From Chloranthus sessilifolius (Eukaryota > Streptophyta > Magnoliopsida > Chloranthales > Chloranthaceae), in assembly GCA_021018995.1 (NCBI GenBank), contig CM037591.1:69343901-69407900 (forward strand): DNA of 64,000 nt, in the 5' to 3' direction. Position numbers and translations under genes: made by a program. The notes beneath the pieces were generated by a model. It was not told the origin of the DNA. It worked only from the letters and a program-made list of their open reading frames with translations, and made no database searches. Each line of letters opens with the position of its first letter. The stretch's first letter is position 1. This document shows positions 1 to 9,859 of the stretch, piece by piece.

Positions 1-208
1 ATGGATTTGGCAGTACCAAATGCATAGGCAGAGGAGGAAGCTCAGGCTCAGGACTAGCAGCTGTAGGGATGGGTTCCTCATGTCTAACTTTCTTCCCTTT
101 CTCAATCCTATCAGCTCTATCCATTGATAGTTTTCTTATGGCTGAAGCTTTGGTTTTTCCTTTTGGGGTTGGTTTACTAATTTTCTTAGCAGAAGATTTT
201 AGGAACAT
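1..208 (-). CDS. Athila post-pol reading frame, N-terminal part (runs off left edge)
   Basis: The minus strand is open from an ATG at 208-206 to the window edge (about 69 codons). It starts MFLKSSAKKISKPTPKGK and is rich in Lys, Ser and Pro, then has an acidic Pro/Glu stretch (SPEPELPPLP). Athila elements commonly carry an extra frame after pol, described as env-like or as a plant transposon-protein domain, with a basic low-complexity start. Position downstream of integrase and before the missing 3' LTR fits that. The diagnostic part lies outside the window, so the function is inferred from position only. Confidence 0.45.
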   Translation of the reverse strand, partial: MFLKSSAKKISKPTPKGKTKASAIRKLSMDRADRIEKGKKVRHEEPIPTAASPEPELPPLPMHLVLPNP

Positions 209-1012
209 GGCGGCCAGTAAAATTTCAGCTTTCCCCATTCTAAAGTTGTGTATAAAAATGCCCACAACAAATGCTGACACAAAATCAAACTTTGCAAATG
301 CTAAACAGAGGAAATGCGCAGAAAAATATCGAAATCTAGGGTTTTGGTTGAACGTGTTGCTTGCTCGCTGAAATCCACCAGACCAGAAGCTAAAATCCCT
401 CTCTTCAAGCTCAAATGATCGAACAAATGTGAAGAAAAGTGTGGCTGAATTCTAAAATCACGCAAGGAAAGAAAGAAATGGGGTTTCTGTGGAACAGGAC
501 GTTCTCAGAAAGCTTTCGAATATGAAACCCTTACTTCGAAAGGGTTTAAATATGCTCAAAGTTATTTTCGCAAAGTCATTGTTAAGTTTTCGAAAAGTTC
601 CAAAACAGTCCTTTTTTCGACAGAGAATGGCATCAGTACCATTCGAAAAGCTAATAGCTTTAGAAACACCTTTTCGAAAAGCAAATGGCTTCAGAAACAA
701 CTATTCGAAAAGCAAATGGCTTCAGAAACAACTATTCGAGAAGCAAATGGCTTCAGAAACAACTATTCGAGAAGCAAATGGCTTCAGAAACAACTATTCG
801 AAAAGCAAATCATTGCCTTCGAGCAGTTCGTTACAAATCCAGATCCTTTTCGAAAAGTAAATTGAACTTTGCGAAAAGACAATTTTTACTTTGCGAATTA
901 ATTTTTCACATATTTAAACTTCTCGAAAAGAGAACAAACATGAATAAAAATAGAAAAATAGAAAACTAAGCAAAAACTATAGAACAAAAACATATTGTAC
1001 AGTTGTATACCA
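209..1012 (-). other. Athila 3' untranslated spacer
   Basis: About 800 bases between the end of integrase and the post-pol frame. No protein-like frame is evident. It is rich in TTCGAA-centred words and contains the 31-bp tandem array listed separately. Athila elements usually have long non-coding DNA here. Confidence 0.5.
673..828. repeat. 31-bp tandem repeat containing TTCGAAAAG
   Basis: Copies start at 673, 704, 735, 766 and 797, an exact 31-base period. Each has TTCGA(A/G)AAGC followed by AAATGGCTTCAG. The first four are full length and the fifth is partial. Single-base differences (TTCGAAAAG or TTCGAGAAG) separate copies, so the array is young. Flanking sequence from ~480 to ~930 carries further scattered TTCGAAAAG words. 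Confidence 0.9.
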
Positions 1013-1890
1013 TCAGATTTGGGGAGGTTCTTGATGATAGATGGGCGACAGCTCACAGGTATTTTCAATGCATGGTTTGAGCCTCTGACCATTTACTTTC
1101 AAGATTCTTCCATTACTTGGGTCTAAAATGTCAACAGCCCCAGAAGGAGCTGCATGAATGACAGTATATGGCCCTTCCCATCTGGATCTCAGCTTTCCAG
1201 GAAAAAACTTAAGTTTTGAGTTAAATAGCCATACCTTAGAGCCAGCTGTGAACTCTTTTCTCAACAAATTTTTATCATGGAAGGCTTTGACTTTCTCTTT
1301 GTAAGATCTTGAATTGGTGTATGCATCCATTCTCAGCTCCTCTAACTCAGCAAGTTGCGTTTCACGTGATTACGGCGAGTCAGATCCATGTTCAATATTT
1401 TAATAGCCCAAAAGGCATTATATTCTAACTCCACTGGTAAATGGCATGCTTTGCCATAGACCAACCTGAATGGGGACATGCCAATTGGGGTTTTATAGGC
1501 TGTCCTATATGCCCACAATGCATCATTAAACAAGGACCAATCCTTCATCCTTCTTCACAGTCTTTTCCACTATATGCTTGATCTCTCTATTAGAACTCCC
1601 CACTTGTCCACTGGTTTGTGGATGATACGGAGTAGCTACTCTATGAGTCCGCAGTATTTTTCAATAAAGTTTCAAAATGTTTATTACAAAAATGGCTTCC
1701 CCATCAACGATAATAGCTGGGAAAACCAAACACGGAAAAATGTGATCCTTTAAAATTTCGTAACCACTCTTGTGATCATTGGTTTTAGTGGTCGTGGCTT
1801 CAACCCATTTGGATACATAATCCATAGCTACTAAAATGAAATTACACCCATTGGAAGGAGGAAAGGGACCCATGAAGTCTATCCCCAAAT
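1013..1890 (-). pseudogene. Athila integrase core and C-terminus (broken)
   Basis: Reading the minus strand from 1888: IDFMGPFPPS with the first catalytic Asp, YVSKWVEATTTKTND, then IIVDGEAIF where the second catalytic Asp is kept but the usual Gly-Gly context is altered. After a frameshift, text around 1640-1560 reads [18 protein letters not shown], including the region of the catalytic Glu. The frame beginning at 1548 reads [20 protein letters not shown] and [10 protein letters not shown]. The last frame (1330-1013) is the C-terminal region, SRSYKEKVKAFHDK to FPGKLRSRWEGP. At least three frame breaks make it non-functional. Confidence 0.88.
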
Positions 1891-1959
1891 ATCAAACAAT
1901 TCAACTACCAAATGGGTCAGAAGGCATTGAGTTTCTCTTGGAAATCTTGCCTAATTTCT

Positions 1960-2440
1960 AGTAGTTCAGCAAGACTTACGTCTTTGAGCATCTTTGAAAA
2001 GTGTAGGCCAATAAAATCCACACTCGAAACCTTGTAGCTTTTATTCCACTAAAATGACCTCCATAGGCCTGTTCATGACACATAGAAAGTATTCTATGAA
2101 ATTCTTCTTCAGGGACACATCTTCTTATTATTTGGTCTGCACAACTCTTAAACAGATAAGGATCTTTCCAAATGAAATGTTTAACCTTTGAGAAGAAAAG
2201 ATCTTTATCCATTTTATTCCAATGTTGAGGAATTCTTCCAGTAGCCAAAAAATTGACTATGTTTGCAAACCAAGGGGTGTGTATGCTAATAGCAAACAGT
2301 TGCTCATCAGGGAAAGATTCATTGATAGGCAGCCTGTCAATCTCAGCAGTTAAAATTCTAGATAGGTGATCAGCCACCACATTCTCCACACCCTTTTTAT
2401 CTTTGATCTGTAAATCAAATTCCTGTAATAAGAGGATCCA
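1960..2440 (-). pseudogene. Athila RNase H tail and integrase zinc-binding region
   Basis: The minus frame begins MENVVADHLSR, the tail of RNase H (normally NxVADxLSR). It continues through SFPDEQLFAI and WFANIVNFLATGRIP, then PYLFKSCADQIIRRCVPEEE and ILSMCHEQAYGGHFSG, the His-His/Cys-Cys zinc-binding N-terminus of Athila integrase. The stretch before ENVVADHL, where RT and RNase H cores should lie, is missing: the RT start ends only ~25 bases upstream. Confidence 0.85.
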
Positions 2441-2660
2441 CCTGTGTAGGTGCCACCCAAGCTAAATCTGAAATGGGGTAAATGACCCCTGCATCCAACA
2501 ACTTAACAACCTCTTTCATGACCACTTCTTGCATATGAGGATTCAACCTCCTTTGCATTTCCCTAAAAGGCTTTGCATCTTCTTCCAAATGGATTTTATG
2601 CATGCAAACAACTGGACTGATTCCTCCCAAATCAGCAATAGTCCAGCCAATTGCCCTTTT
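2415..2660 (-). pseudogene. Athila reverse transcriptase N-terminal fragment
   Basis: The minus frame reads PVVCMHKIHLEEDAKPFRE, RRLNPHMQEVVMKEVVKLLD and AGVIYPISDLAWVAPTQV, the conserved beginning of Ty3-type RT. It stops right after the position where the palm domain should start and joins RNase H tail sequence. The catalytic YVDD region is absent. An internal deletion of the RT palm/thumb and most of RNase H is the simplest reading. Confidence 0.85.
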
Positions 2661-2663
2661 ATG

Positions 2664-3038
2664 TTATTTCAAAACAATCAACAGCTCTTCCTCCTGCTCC
2701 TTTGTGAGGGAGGAAGAAATAATCGCAGGCAATGATTTATGGTCTCCTAAAAACACATATTTCAAATTTGCTGGCAACTGCTTCAGTTCTACATCAGGTG
2801 GGATGAGAAAAGAAGGTAGCAAAGGTACCTTAGCTGTTTGTGGAAGGGGAAGAATAGCAGGTTTCCAAGAAGAGAAACTTGCTGGTTGATTATGAGTTCC
2901 TTGCACAGCATTTACTTCTTCAGACTTTGAGGTACGAAATGTTTCTTCCTTGGAATTTCCCCAAGCATCTTTAGAATCTGTGGTTAAATCTTCATACTGC
3001 AAAAACTGTTGTAAAGTCCTTTCCACCAGTTCATCCAA
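2664..3038 (-). pseudogene. Athila protease-RT linker
   Basis: Open minus-strand frame of 124 codons between protease and RT. It contains LPSFLIPPDVELKQLPANLKY and FLGDHKSLPAIISSSLTKEQ, which resemble the conserved Athila lead-in to RT (ELKxLPxHLKYAFL, LPVIIS, LTxEQE). The upstream half is low-complexity. It is frame-shifted relative to the RT start at 2630. Confidence 0.8.
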
Positions 3039-3077
3039 TAGATCAACATGAAAACATTCCTCAGAGCTGAATTGAGG

Positions 3078-3533
3078 CTATGTGACTGCATTATAAACAT
3101 TTAATTTTACCTTCATATTTCCAAAAGAGACTTCCATAATACCAGACCTGCATTGAATGCAAGCATTTCTTTGTGAGAATGGTCTTCCCAAAATGACAGG
3201 GATGGAAGTTTTGCTTTTTGTAGGTTCCATGTCCAAAACTAGAAAATCAGCAGGATAGAAAAATTTATCTACTCCCACCAATACATCCTCAATCATCCCA
3301 ACTGGCTTTCTTTCAAATCTGTCTGCTAGTTGTAACACCACATGAGTGGGTTTTAATTCTCCCAAACCTAGTTTCTCATATACAGAATATGGAAGCAGGT
3401 TGACACTAGCACCCAAATCTAATAAAGCTTTTTCAATGGTATGTTCCCCAATAATGCAAGGGATTGTGGGGATTCCAGGATCTTGAAGTTTAGGAGGTGT
3501 GGTAATAGACAACACCTGATTAACTCTTTCCAC
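3078..3533 (-). pseudogene. Athila aspartic protease
   Basis: The minus frame (151 codons) holds the retropepsin motif DLGASVNLLPYSVYEKLGLG, with catalytic Asp, and the flap/hydrophobic strand VILGRPF near the end. Upstream text IPTIPCIIG is the usual lead-in. This domain processes the gag-pol polyprotein. It is one of the least damaged parts of this copy but is out of frame with its neighbours. Confidence 0.88.
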
Positions 3534-3850
3534 AAAGAAAGACCTTCTTGGATAACTGTATCCTAGATTGTCTTTTGTGAGTGCAAATATCTTTCAAAAT
3601 TTTGCATATCTTTGGAATTTGTTTGATTGCATCAAGCAAAGGTAGATTTATCTTGACTTGCTTGAAAGTCTCCATCATTTCATCTATTTTGTGTTCCCTT
3701 TATCAAAAGGCTCTGATTTCATGGCATGAGGAAATGGTAAATGAGGAACTAGTCCTTCATTTCTGACTTTAGAAGCATTATCGAATCTTTTTTATTTTTT
3801 GTTTTTCATTTTTTTATTTTTTACGAGGTACATATTTTACTTTGCTAACA
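3534..3850 (-). other. Athila gag-protease spacer, degenerate
   Basis: About 320 bases between the gag tail and the protease frame. It includes a T-rich tract at 3789-3825. Short stretches on the minus strand look like decayed polyprotein, but no frame is continuous enough to assign. Confidence 0.4.
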
Positions 3851-4639
3851 TTATCTTTGCTCCTGCATATCTTTATCATTTTCCTCACTTTTTTCTTCTT
3901 CAGTACCCACTTTATTATTTATAATTCTTCCACTTCTCAAAGTTGTGACAATTTTTACTTCTTCATGTGAAATAGAAGCCTCTCCAACCATGAACTGTCC
4001 TTTGGGATTGTTCAAAGGTTGGCTGGGTAACTTTCCTTCCTCTCTTTTGGCCAAAGTATTTGAAAGCTGCCCTAATGTTTCTTCAATCTTCTTTATGCTC
4101 TGACTGTGAAAGTTCACAGTCTGAGTTAAAGATCCTAAATTCTGGAGTGAATTTAGGACTTGATCTTCAAAAGAAGGGGACCTGGAAGGGATTTGAACTG
4201 GAGCAGATTGTTGTACAGGTTGTTGTGGAATGGGCTGCGGAAAATTTGGCTTGGCATAAAAATTCTGCTGATAAGGCTGCGCAGTTTTGAAAGGCATTTG
4301 GTTCTTTGGTTGCTGCTGCTGCTGTGATTGATAATTCCCCTGGCTCCACCTCAAATTGGGGTGCCCTCTCTATGGATATTCATTTGACTGCATCTGTCCA
4401 AATGATTGGGCAGCATGAGCTTGTTCCACCACTAGATCTGGGAACTGGGGTGCAGCAGGACATTGGTCAAGTGAATGAGTAGAGGACTGGCATATCAGAC
4501 ATGCCTCCTCTACTCTTGCAACCATTGGATTTTTAAGTAAGTCCATCAATCTATCAAACTTTGTGGTTAAATTATCCATCTTTCTTTCCAACTCATTCAC
4601 CTCATAAATCTTTCCTTTGGTGGTTTGCTGATTGTTCAA
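3851..4639 (-). pseudogene. Athila gag C-terminal region with zinc knuckle
   Basis: Two minus frames. The first (4639-4370) reads KIYEVNELERKMDNLTTKFD, then CLICQSSTHSLDQC, an exact C-x2-C-x4-H-x4-C knuckle that binds nucleic acid. The second (4354-3851) is Gln/Pro-rich (QSQQQQQPK, PQPIPQQPVQQ), with FEDQVLNSLQNLGSLTQ and LPSQPLNNPKGQ, typical of the Athila gag C-terminus. They are separated by a frame break at ~4360. Confidence 0.85.
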
Positions 4640-4816
4640 CCTAACAGGATTTTCAATATCTCTTGAAAAAGATTCATGTTGAGTTGAATTTTCACCAATT
4701 ACTTCAAATAAGTCTCAAACCTCCTCAACTGTTTTTTGCAAGTAAGTGCCTCCACAGGAAGCATCTACCATATTCTTGCCTTTTTGATCAATTTCTTGAT
4801 AGAAGCTTTGAACAAG

Positions 4817-5216
4817 CTACCATCGGAGAATTTGATGATGAGGACATTGTCTTAAAAGTTCCTTAAATCTTTCCCATGCTTCATGGAATGTTTCAGTTGA
4901 GTTTTGTGAGAAGGAAATAATACTTTGTCTCAATTGGCTTGTTTTAGACATTAGGAAGTATTTGGCTAAAAATTGACACTGCAAATCATTCCAAGAAGTG
5001 ATACTATTTGGTGCTAACATAGACAACCATGCTCTAGCTTTGTCCTTTAATGAAAAAGGAAAGAGCCTAAGCTTGGTTGCCTCTGGACCAAGTCCAACTA
5101 TGTTGAATGTGGTGCAAAGAGACAAGAATTCATCCACATGTTTGTATGGATCTTCCTTACTCAACCCATGGAAGGAAGGAAGCATTTGGATAGTCGATGA
5201 TTTGATCTCATAATTT
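4817..5216 (-). pseudogene. Athila gag capsid domain
   Basis: The minus frame reads IQMLPSFHGLSKEDPYKHVD, then LRLFPFSLKDKARAWL, ITSWNDLQCQFLAKYF and TFHEAWERFKELLRQCPHH, the plant retrotransposon gag (capsid) family. Coding-like text begins a little upstream of the first Met at 5185 (EGNYEIKSST). It is out of frame with the zinc-knuckle part. Confidence 0.88.
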
Positions 5217-5574
5217 CCTTCGAGGAAATTGAATGCAAAAGGAGAATTATAAGCACCGGTGCAAGTAATCCCTCAAAAGTCGAGGTTCTTCACCCATAGT
5301 AATCTTTATTGAGAATTGTTGTTTGTCTAGTTCGTAATAGCCTTTCAACTTCTAAATTCAGAGGGACAATCTCAGGGCTGAGAGTCCTCCTACTAAACAT
5401 ACAACACAGAACAGATAATCAGATTATTCACAGCAAACCTTCAGAATTCCTTTTAAAGTAGATTCCCTTCTTCAAAATGGATATGAATAACTGCACAGAT
5501 ATAAACAATAGAATAGTTTAGCACAGATGTAAAAATAAATATGAAAACTTAGGTCTACCTATTTTAAAACAAAT
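5217..5574 (-). other. Athila leader between primer site and gag
   Basis: About 360 bases between primer site and capsid frame. A degenerate gag start may reach into it (RLLRDYLH-like text near 5270-5290); otherwise nothing recognisable. Confidence 0.4.
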
Positions 5575-5592
5575 TCCTCGGCAGCGGCACCA
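5575..5592 (-). promoter_or_regulatory. Athila primer binding site (tRNA-Asp type)
   Basis: On the minus strand this reads TGGTGCCGCTGCCGAGG, close to the tRNA-Asp-complementary site of Athila elements (TGGCGCCGTTGCCGGGG) with a few mutations. A six-base spacer separates it from the LTR end at 5599. Confidence 0.75.
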
Positions 5593-5598
5593 AAAACT

Positions 5599-7437
5599 TG
5601 TTTATTTCTCAGTGTGCATGATTTATTTGTGTTTTGAAAATAGATTTGCAACTGCTAAGTTATACTGCATCTGGAACATTAAAAGAGTAAAGAAATATCA
5701 GCACAGAGAGAAGTGAATTAGCCTGCAAGATCAGGGCCAATTGTAGCAAGTTTTAAAATATAAGTGAGTAAAAGATCGTCCACAGGGGATTGATTTTAAA
5801 ATGCAAGATAAACCTCCAGATCCGGGCTACCTGATCTGGCCTCTTATCCTATCTATAAAGCACATAAGATGGGAGGTTGAATTTGTCACATTAACTAAAT
5901 GATAAAAATAAAAGTTAAACTAAATGATCCAGATCTAAGTTGGGGGGATTTTGATGTAAACTTATAAAAATGGAGAAATAATATCTAACTTTGATTTGGT
6001 CCTTGAAACACAATGAGAATGACTGCAGATCAAGTGAGAGATGATTCAATCTTCATCTGGCTACAAGCACAGATGTAAGAGAAATAAATCTAACTCAAGG
6101 ATTAGATTTAGGCTTATGGCTATGGTATGTCTACTCCAATGGCCACCGACCATCCAATTGTCTTTAATCTAAACCCTTAATTCAGAATAAGAAATATCAC
6201 TACAAATGCTGTGAGAGATTAGGTTACAAACACTAATTACCACAGGGTTAATGAATCAAGGGAAATTGCATGAAAAACAGTAAATCTAAAGGAGTCTAGT
6301 GCAATAAGGAGATCAGAGGGAAACCTTAACACGAATCCAATTGAGAACGTACGGTTTACAACAACCTTTTCAAATTCATCATTACAATTACAGAGCACAA
6401 CTTAAACAGCTCTCAGATTTGTAGTCTTGAATACAATTCCCTTTTGAATTACAGAAGTATCTCACATCTCTCAATTGCAAGTAAAAGTTAGGCTATTACA
6501 AGGGTTTCAGACAAGTTAGCTGATTTGGAAATGGGGGAATAGAAATGAAACTCAAAATTTGGATGCCCAAATTAGGCAAATGGTTCATCTATTTATAGTT
6601 TTCCCCAGGTCTAGCTCAGATGCGTATCGACCAATCAGAAGTGCTCAGATCTGTATCAACCAATGGTAGTCGAGCACAAGGATCCAGATCTATTCTGGCC
6701 AATCAGAATTGCTCGATCTGGTTCAACCAATCAGGCGACATAAGCATCAATTCTGTTATGCAATTTGAAAATCTGTTAGAGCTTCTAGAAGTTCCCGCCA
6801 AGTGATTTCATCTTCAGGTGCTCACATGGGGTGGAATATGCCTTCGCTTCATGCTTAGAATCTTCTGAAATGTCCCTCGGTTTTTAAATGCATTGGGATG
6901 CATGAAAAAGATTACTGAATTATCCTTGTAAAAGCTAGGAATCTCCAGAATACCATTTTGCATAGTTTAGGAAACTTTTAAAATCGTGACTCTGAAGCTC
7001 TTTTCATAAAGTTCGAGTTACGTTATGAGAGTTCTCTTCTTTTCAAATAGGTCAATCATCCTTTCGAAGAGTTCAGGTTCTTTTCGAAAACTAAGTTTGG
7101 AGCTTTTAGTTCTTTCACAGAGTTCAGGTTCTTTTCGAAAAGCACTCTGTAGTGCATTTTTCTGTTCGAATTGCTCCACACTTCTTTTCTGGGTTGAGAC
7201 CAGGTCTTTGCCTCTTTAGTTCAGGCATTTTGACAGCTAGTGAGGTTGTCCCTTCTCTTTCTTCCTTTGGATCGACATGGATTATCATCTTTTTGGCACT
7301 TTTAGGCTACTTTCATGGTTAAGCCTATCTTTATTGTTAGCTGTAATACAAGCACTTAAAACACTTATTTAGTTCTCTCAAGGGTCTATCAAGGCCTATG
7401 TTAAAGGGTGGAGAATGGTATTTTCTGGTTCTCAACA
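5599..7437 (-). repeat. Athila 5' LTR
   Basis: About 1.84 kb. On the minus strand it begins TGTTGAGAACC at 7437 and ends AAACA at 5599, with the usual TG...CA ends. It borders the primer site at one side and CTTGG (7438-7442) at the other. TTCGAAAAG words recur at ~7065-7145, near its 5' end, echoing the element's 3' spacer. The partner LTR is outside the window, so this is inferred from ends and position. Confidence 0.75.
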
Positions 7438-7839
7438 CTTGGGTATTAGTTTGTTTGAGACTTATACTTGTATTTTGGATTATCTGTGCGCCTAATGGCC
7501 ACCTTCTGTATTATTTACTGTAGATACTTTACTTGTATTCATATACATTCTATTGGAACCACTATCGGGAACCATTATTTTAGGTGATGGATGTCGATCA
7601 CATGTGGTTCTTCTTGGTTCCTTTTTTACGATGTATATTCTTTTGATTTTACATATATGCATTGTTTTATTCGCTTTTCTTTCTTTTAGAGCCTTATATG
7701 ATGACTCGATCTATCTTTTTTGATAGTGTCTGCTCTGATTTTTGCTAGACGAGTAGATACTCTTTGATTGTTTTGAGAATCATCCAGTGCATGACCTAGA
7801 TGGCACGAGTTTTCGGGTGTAGAAATCTAGGTTGTCACA
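7438..7839 (+). repeat. Chromovirus 5' LTR, 3' portion only
   Basis: It aligns without net length change to 37700-38101, the end of the 3' LTR. Both start CTTGGGTATTAGTTTG and end TGTCACA. The Athila element begins exactly at 7437, so the rest of this LTR should lie left of the window beyond the Athila 3' LTR. About 50 mismatches in 402 bases, mostly transitions. Confidence 0.88.
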
Positions 7840-7841
7840 GT

Positions 7842-7853
7842 TGGTATCAGAGC
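7842..7853 (+). promoter_or_regulatory. Chromovirus primer binding site (tRNA-iMet)
   Basis: TGGTATCAGAGC, complementary to the 3' end of initiator tRNA-Met, starts two bases after the LTR end at 7839. Confidence 0.9.
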
Positions 7854-7948
7854 CTAGGCTTTAGGTTGAACTACGGGTTCAGGTTGGATAGTTTTTACAA
7901 TCTAAGTACTGATCATTATTATTGTTTTCCCAATGACAGACTACTATT

Positions 7949-9215
7949 ATGGACCCAAGGTTCAGAGGTGGACGTAGTGGAGGAAGAGAAGGACAAAGAT
8001 AGGTTCCTTTACAAGGGATTCCCGATGTTACCAGTACATCTAGGGGATTATAGTTCTTATCGGGTGAAAATGCGGTTTTGGTAGGACCAAGAAGAGGACG
8101 AGGAGGTGATGATAGAAGAATGGAGTAGGTGTTGGAAGCTTTGGCTGCCAACATAACTCAACAGATTGCTGCTTTGAATCAACAAACAACTAGACCACCT
8201 CACCAACCTGGAGATTTTGCCGAGTTTAGGAGAATGAGACCTCCTAATTTCTCGAGTCAAACAGATCCCATTGAGGCCGAGGGATGGATAGAAGAGATGG
8301 AGAAAGTATTTGAAGTGCTCCAGTGCATTGATGTGGAGAAAGTGCGTTGGGCAACCTTCATACTCGATGGTGATGCCGGACCTTGGTGGAAGTCGGTATC
8401 AAGGAACTGAGAGAGAGAATTCCCTAATACTCCGTGGACTTGGGAGGAGTTCACTGAAGTCTTTTACAATAAATACTTCCCAAAGATACTGAGACATCAG
8501 TGGGAGGTTAAATTCATCGAGTTGAAGCAAGGTGCTAAGTTTGACAGATTATCTAGATTCGCACCACAGCATGTAGCTACCGAGTTGATGAGAGCTCTTA
8601 AATTTCAATTTGGCTTGAGGCAGAATCTTCAAAAGGATGTGGCCATGTGGGAATTGGACACATAGGAGAGTGTTATGTCCAAAGCTCTAATCTCAAAGGA
8701 GGAGAATCAGAAACAATACATGTGGAGAGATAGGCAGAATAAGGAGAGGTCATTTCAGGGACAATGTAGTGACCCTGATCAAGCAAACAAGAGGGCTAGA
8801 TTCTCAAGACCTCCTAGATACCCTACTCACTCCTGACCAGCAATGTCTTCAGGACCGAGTTCTTACCAGAGGCCATCCGTACTGGAATCGTCTAGACCAT
8901 TCAGACCTTCTGGTTCTCCAGCTAGCGAAGCTTTCATTTCACACGGATCTTCTAGGATCTCATCTTTCACTCCAGCCCTATCATGTGTAAAGTGTGGGAA
9001 GCCACACAAGATAGAAGACTGCAGAAGAGATACGGGAGCTTATTTTAGGTGTGTCAAGCTGGGTCACATTGTCAGAAATTGTCCTCAGGAGAGTAGAGAG
9101 AGTAAAGAGAGAGCTAGATCGGCATCCACTCAGAAGTCATCTCGACCGACAGTTCAGGGTCGAGCATATGCCTTCACAGCGACTGATGCTCTGACATCGA
9201 ATGATGTCATTCAAG
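7949..9215 (+). pseudogene. Chromovirus gag
   Basis: A first Met at 7949 opens MDPRFRGGRSGGREGQR before a stop. The capsid domain follows: RPPNFSSQTDPIEAEGWIEE, VRWATFILDGDAGPWW, TWEEFTEVFYNKYFP, then VKFIELKQGAKFD. Two zinc knuckles lie near 8985-9085: CVKCGKPHKIEDC is nearly regular, and YFRCVKLGHIVRNC has lost its first Cys (Tyr instead). Stops at 8410, 8666 and 8835, plus frame changes, disable it. The frame runs to GTATC at 9216, where an intron-like insertion begins. Confidence 0.88.
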
Positions 9216-9360
9216 GTATCATTACGCTTTGAGAATTAATTTATGTCATTGATTTCATATATTACTGAATGTGTTAATAAATTTTGATACATAGAAATAT
9301 TAGTGACTACTGTATATTAGATTTTGTGCTTGACCGAGTATATTTGACATATAAACTAAG
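9216..9360 (+). other. Intron-like 145-base insertion between gag and protease
   Basis: AT-rich segment that starts GTATCATT and ends ACTAAG. Unspliced, the frame stops after GIITL. Joining CAAG at 9215 to GTATTC at 9361 keeps one frame from DVIQG into DICETKARVLID, the protease start. The word AAGGTAT occurs at both edges. It could be a spliceosomal intron or an insertion that duplicated its target. Confidence 0.4.
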
Positions 9361-9800
9361 GTATTCTTCCTATGCATCAAGAGCAAGATATATGTGAGAC
9401 TAAAGCAAGAGTACTGATCGACCATGGGTTTACGTATTCCTTTATTACTCTGATATTCTCACCACGTATAGGTATTATGCCTGAGACATTAGATTTCATT
9501 TTGGCAGTAATGATTCCTACGGGTAATTCAGTGAGAACAGACACAGTGAACAAGTCAATGATTATTAGTGTTGAAGAGGAGGAAACTCTAGCAGACCTGA
9601 TGTTATTGAATATGGTAGGCTTCGATGTGATCTTGGGTATGGACTGGCTATCCACTTAATATACTAGAGTAGATTGCCTACAAAAAATTGTACTCTTCCT
9701 TCCTCCAAAGAGGAAGTCGTTTAGATTTTTTGGGGTGAAGTCCAAAGTAGCACCGTTTGTATCAGCTATTCGAGCTAAGAAGATGATGAAGAATGGGTGC
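9361..9800 (+). pseudogene. Chromovirus aspartic protease
   Basis: The frame reads KARVLIDHGFTYSFI, where D and G of the catalytic triad remain but the usual Asp-Ser/Pro-Gly-Ser context is changed. It continues to MVGFDVILGMDWLS, the conserved end of Ty3-type proteases. A stop follows at 9657, and the RT lead-in continues in another frame (RVDCLQK, FFGVKS). Confidence 0.85.
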
Positions 9801-9859
9801 AGTGGCTACATGGCCTTTCTGTAAGAGCAATGGGAAGAGAAGAATGTTATTTCTGACAT

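Larger units (their letters stand above)
1..7437 (-). mobile_element. Athila-type Ty3/gypsy retrotransposon, left part outside window
   Basis: Minus-strand element. In its own direction: 5' LTR 7437-5599, a tRNA-Asp type primer site, gag, protease, a truncated RT, integrase, a long untranslated stretch with tandem repeats, then the start of a post-pol reading frame that leaves the window. This order, the integrase text (IDFMGPFPPS, YVSKWVEA) and the C-terminal stretch with SRSYKEKVKAFHDK and FPGKLRSRWEGP are typical of the Athila lineage. No second LTR is present, so the 3' LTR lies left of base 1. Every gene is broken by frameshifts and a large pol deletion, so the copy is dead. It entered the 5' LTR of the chromovirus that starts again at 7438. 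Confidence 0.85.
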
